Positions 62,329 through 64,000 of a stretch of 64,000 nucleotides of DNA are shown one piece after another. The notes below the pieces were generated by a model that worked only from the letters and a program-made list of their open reading frames with translations, ran no database searches and was not told the DNA's origin. The stretch spans positions 62,001 to 126,000 of the forward strand of contig NZ_BMMT01000009.1 of NCBI RefSeq assembly GCF_014646075.1, in the 5' to 3' direction. The first letter of the stretch is position 1. Each line of letters starts with the position of its first letter. The position numbers were made by a program, and so were the translations under genes. This DNA comes from Saccharopolyspora thermophila (GTDB lineage: Bacteria > Actinomycetota > Actinomycetes > Mycobacteriales > Pseudonocardiaceae).

Positions 62329-63531
62329 ATGTCCGAAGCCACCACCGGCACCTTCCCGAAGGTGCGCGCCTGCCCGTACGAGGTGCCCGCCGAGTACACC
62401 CGCCGCCGCGCCGAGGAGCCCGTCTCGAAGGTCCCGATGCTCGGCGGCGGCACCGCCTGGCTGGTCACCCGCCACGAGGACGTCCGCCGGGTACTTACCG
62501 ACCCGCGGTTCAGCGCCGACCGCCGCAACCCCGGCTTCCCGCAGCTCGCCCCGGGGGCGCGCAACGTCGTCCCCACGGTGGCACCGTCGATGATCACGAT
62601 GGACGCCCCCGAGCACACCGCCGCGCGCCGCGCGGTGCTCGGCGAGTTCACCGTCCGCCGGATCGCCGACCTGCGCCCGCGCGTCCAGCAGATCGTCGAC
62701 GACTGCATCGACGCGATGATCGACGGGCCGCGCCCCACCGACCTGGTGCGGGCGCTGTCCCTGCCGGTCCCGTCGCTGGTGATCTGCGAGCTGCTCGGCG
62801 TGCCCTACGCCGACCACGAGTTCTTCCAGCGGCGCAGCAGCGCGCTGCTGCGCCGCACCACGCCGGCGGACGAGCGCCTGCGGCTGATCACCGAGATCCG
62901 GTCCTACCTGGACGAGCTGGTCACGGCCAAGGAACGCGACACCACCGATGACCTGCTCGGCAGGCAGATCCGCAAGCGGCGCGAGGACGGCGACTACGAC
63001 CACGACGCGGTGGTCAGCCTGGCGGTTTTGCTGCTGATCGCCGGGCACGAGACGACGGCCAACATGATCTCGCTGGGCACCCTGGCGCTGCTGGAGAACC
63101 CCGAGCAGCTGGCGCGGATCGTCGCTGACCCAAGCCAAACCCCGGCCGCGGTGGAGGAGCTGCTGCGCTACTTCACCATCGTCGAGGCCGCGACGGCGCG
63201 GGTGGCGACCGCCGACGTCGAGATCGGCGGGCAGCTGATCCGGGAGGGCGAGGGCGTGCTGGCCGTCGGGATCGCCGCCAACCGGGATCCGGAGGTCTTC
63301 GACCGGCCCGACGAACTGGACCTGGCCCGCGGCGACCGGCGGCACGTGGCCTTCGGGTTCGGGCCGCACCAGTGCCTCGGGCAGAACCTCGCCCGGATGG
63401 AGCTGCAGGTCGTCTTCGACACGCTGTTCCGGCGGCTGCCCGGCCTGCGGTTGGCCGCTGCCGTCGAGGACATCCCGTTCAAGACCGACGCCAACATCTA
63501 CGGCGCCTACGAACTGCCGGTCACCTGGTGA
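62329..63531 (+). CDS. Cytochrome P450 (CYP105/CYP107-like)
   Basis: A 400-residue soluble bacterial P450. The I-helix oxygen motif is LLIAGHETTAN near residue 240, the ExxR motif is EELLR near residue 278, and the haem-thiolate loop is FGFGPHQCLGQNLARMEL near residue 343. It needs a ferredoxin partner, and one follows 11 bp downstream. Likely a xenobiotic or secondary-metabolite hydroxylase. ATG at 62329 with GGGAG 7 nt upstream is preferred over the GTG at 62326. Confidence 0.9.
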   Translation: MSEATTGTFPKVRACPYEVPAEYTRRRAEEPVSKVPMLGGGTAWLVTRHEDVRRVLTDPRFSADRRNPGFPQLAPGARNVVPTVAPSMITMDAPEHTAARRAVLGEFTVRRIADLRPRVQQIVDDCIDAMIDGPRPTDLVRALSLPVPSLVICELLGVPYADHEFFQRRSSALLRRTTPADERLRLITEIRSYLDELVTAKERDTTDDLLGRQIRKRREDGDYDHDAVVSLAVLLLIAGHETTANMISLGTLALLENPEQLARIVADPSQTPAAVEELLRYFTIVEAATARVATADVEIGGQLIREGEGVLAVGIAANRDPEVFDRPDELDLARGDRRHVAFGFGPHQCLGQNLARMELQVVFDTLFRRLPGLRLAAAVEDIPFKTDANIYGAYELPVTW

Positions 63532-63542
63532 GAGGAGCGGAC

Positions 63543-63740
63543 GTGCGGATCGAAGCGGACCTGGAGCGCTGCGTCGGAGCCGGGCAGTGTGTACTGACCG
63601 CCCCGGCGCTGTTCGACCAGGACGACGCGGACGGGCGTGTCGTCCTGCGGTCGCCGGAGGTGACCGGCGCACACGAGGTGGCGGCCCGCGAAGCGGTGCA
63701 GGTGTGCCCGTCGGGAGCGCTGTCGCTGGTCGCCGAATGA
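63543..63740 (+). CDS. 3Fe-4S ferredoxin, redox partner of P450
   Basis: A 65-residue ferredoxin with the Cys pattern CVGAGQC (about 10-16) and VCPSGA (near 54-59), typical of the [3Fe-4S] ferredoxins paired with actinomycete P450s. The fourth cysteine of a 4Fe-4S site is missing, as expected for this type. GTG at 63543 with GAGAGGAG upstream, 11 bp after the P450 stop, so co-transcribed. It passes electrons from a ferredoxin reductase to the P450. Confidence 0.88.
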   Translation: MRIEADLERCVGAGQCVLTAPALFDQDDADGRVVLRSPEVTGAHEVAAREAVQVCPSGALSLVAE

Positions 63741-63741
63741 C

Positions 63742-64000
63742 GTGGGGGCGAAACCGTGGTGGGCGCAGGGCGTCGACGTCAGCAGGCCCAGTTCAGCCCG
63801 GGTGTACGACGTGCACCTCGGGGGTTCACACAACTTCCAGGTCGACCGGGAGCTGGCCGAGAAGGCCGCCGAGCTGATGCCGTCGCTGCCGGCCGTGCTG
63901 CGGGCCAACCGGTCCTTCCTGCGCCGGGTGGTGCACCACCTGGCCGAGCTGGGCGTGCGGCAGTTCCTCGACCTCGGTTCGGGCATCCCGACGGTCGGCA
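63742..64000 (+). CDS. SAM-dependent methyltransferase, DUF574 family (N-terminal part)
   Basis: The first 86 codons of a second DUF574 methyltransferase; the frame runs off the right edge. The hallmark reads SSARVYDVHLGGSHNFQVDR, and DLGSGIPTVG of the SAM-binding motif is reached at the window end. GTG at 63742 begins one base after the ferredoxin stop. It resembles the gene at 17145 but differs in the hallmark (VYDVHLGGSHN vs MYDYYLGGAHN). Confidence 0.82.
   Translation, partial: MGAKPWWAQGVDVSRPSSARVYDVHLGGSHNFQVDRELAEKAAELMPSLPAVLRANRSFLRRVVHHLAELGVRQFLDLGSGIPTVG

Noticed and set aside
1-64000. CRISPR arrays, insertion sequences, attachment sites, prophage genes, rRNA
   Set aside because: None could be supported; the only repeats seen are local (Trp/Gly codon array, 28434-28477 triplet, hairpins).

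Overview
The window is high-GC DNA (roughly 70% G+C) with strong third-position G/C bias, GGAGG-type ribosome sites and many GTG starts, and genes often chained by GTGA or ATGA start/stop overlaps. This fits an actinomycete. CocE-type and SlpD/E-type hydrolases, DUF574 methyltransferases, a DUF5313 protein and a copper-type formylglycine-generating enzyme suggest a Pseudonocardiaceae-like host, but the genus cannot be fixed from sequence alone. No rRNA, tRNA, CRISPR array or insertion sequence was seen.

Layout. 1-3787: CocE-type hydrolase (cut by the window edge), a stress-type SDR and a secreted SlpD/E-type peptidase. 3833-14982: a metal-regulated locus that I read as a zinc metallophore system. 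It has an ATP-grasp ligase, a DUF4213/DUF364 protein, a cysteine-synthase-like PLP enzyme, a dipeptide-epimerase-type enolase, an MFS exporter and a methyltransferase in one operon. A Nik/Opp-type ABC importer follows as a second operon. Both operons have a Zur-like box in front. A third copy of the box precedes a CobW/ZNG1-type zinc metallochaperone (18071-19087), sitting inside the 3' end of the adjacent ribonuclease Z gene. 15097-17999: winged-helix regulator with a short leader peptide, DUF1992, DinB and DUF574 genes. 20226-25576: an orphan cytochrome b (QcrB), a flavin monooxygenase, and an operon of a 55-residue Trp/Gly repeat peptide with an ABC exporter.

26170-30708: small membrane protein, IclR regulator with a palindromic operator, DUF1177 protein, enoyl-CoA hydratase, and a VIT1/CCC1 transporter with a ferritin-like N-terminus. 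30979-41427: a complete, colinear set of staphyloferrin B-type genes (sbnA, B, C, D, E, F, G, H order) behind an IdeR/DmdR1-type iron box. The window therefore seems to carry two separately regulated metallophore systems, one for zinc and one for iron, each using its own cysteine-synthase-like enzyme. 41540-50774: amidase, threonine/serine dehydratase, TetR with quinone-reductase-like oxidoreductase, NmrA-like protein, formylglycine-generating enzyme, small membrane proteins and a DAO-type oxidase.

50819-54429: a tightly overlapping operon of a Cys/His-rich 193-residue protein, a DUF692 (MNIO) enzyme, a DUF2063 partner and a ferritin-like di-iron protein. It resembles a peptide-modifying, metal-handling system of the methanobactin/bufferin type, but with an unusual substrate. 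54996-61056: reductive pyrimidine catabolism (ureidopropionase-type amidase, beta-alanine aminotransferase, dihydropyrimidinase, luciferase-like reductase, uracil permease). 61126-64000: a frameshifted VOC gene, TetR with divergent P450 and ferredoxin, and the start of a second DUF574 methyltransferase.

The best candidates for undescribed biology are the Zur-box metallophore locus, the Trp/Gly repeat peptide with its exporter, and the MNIO operon.
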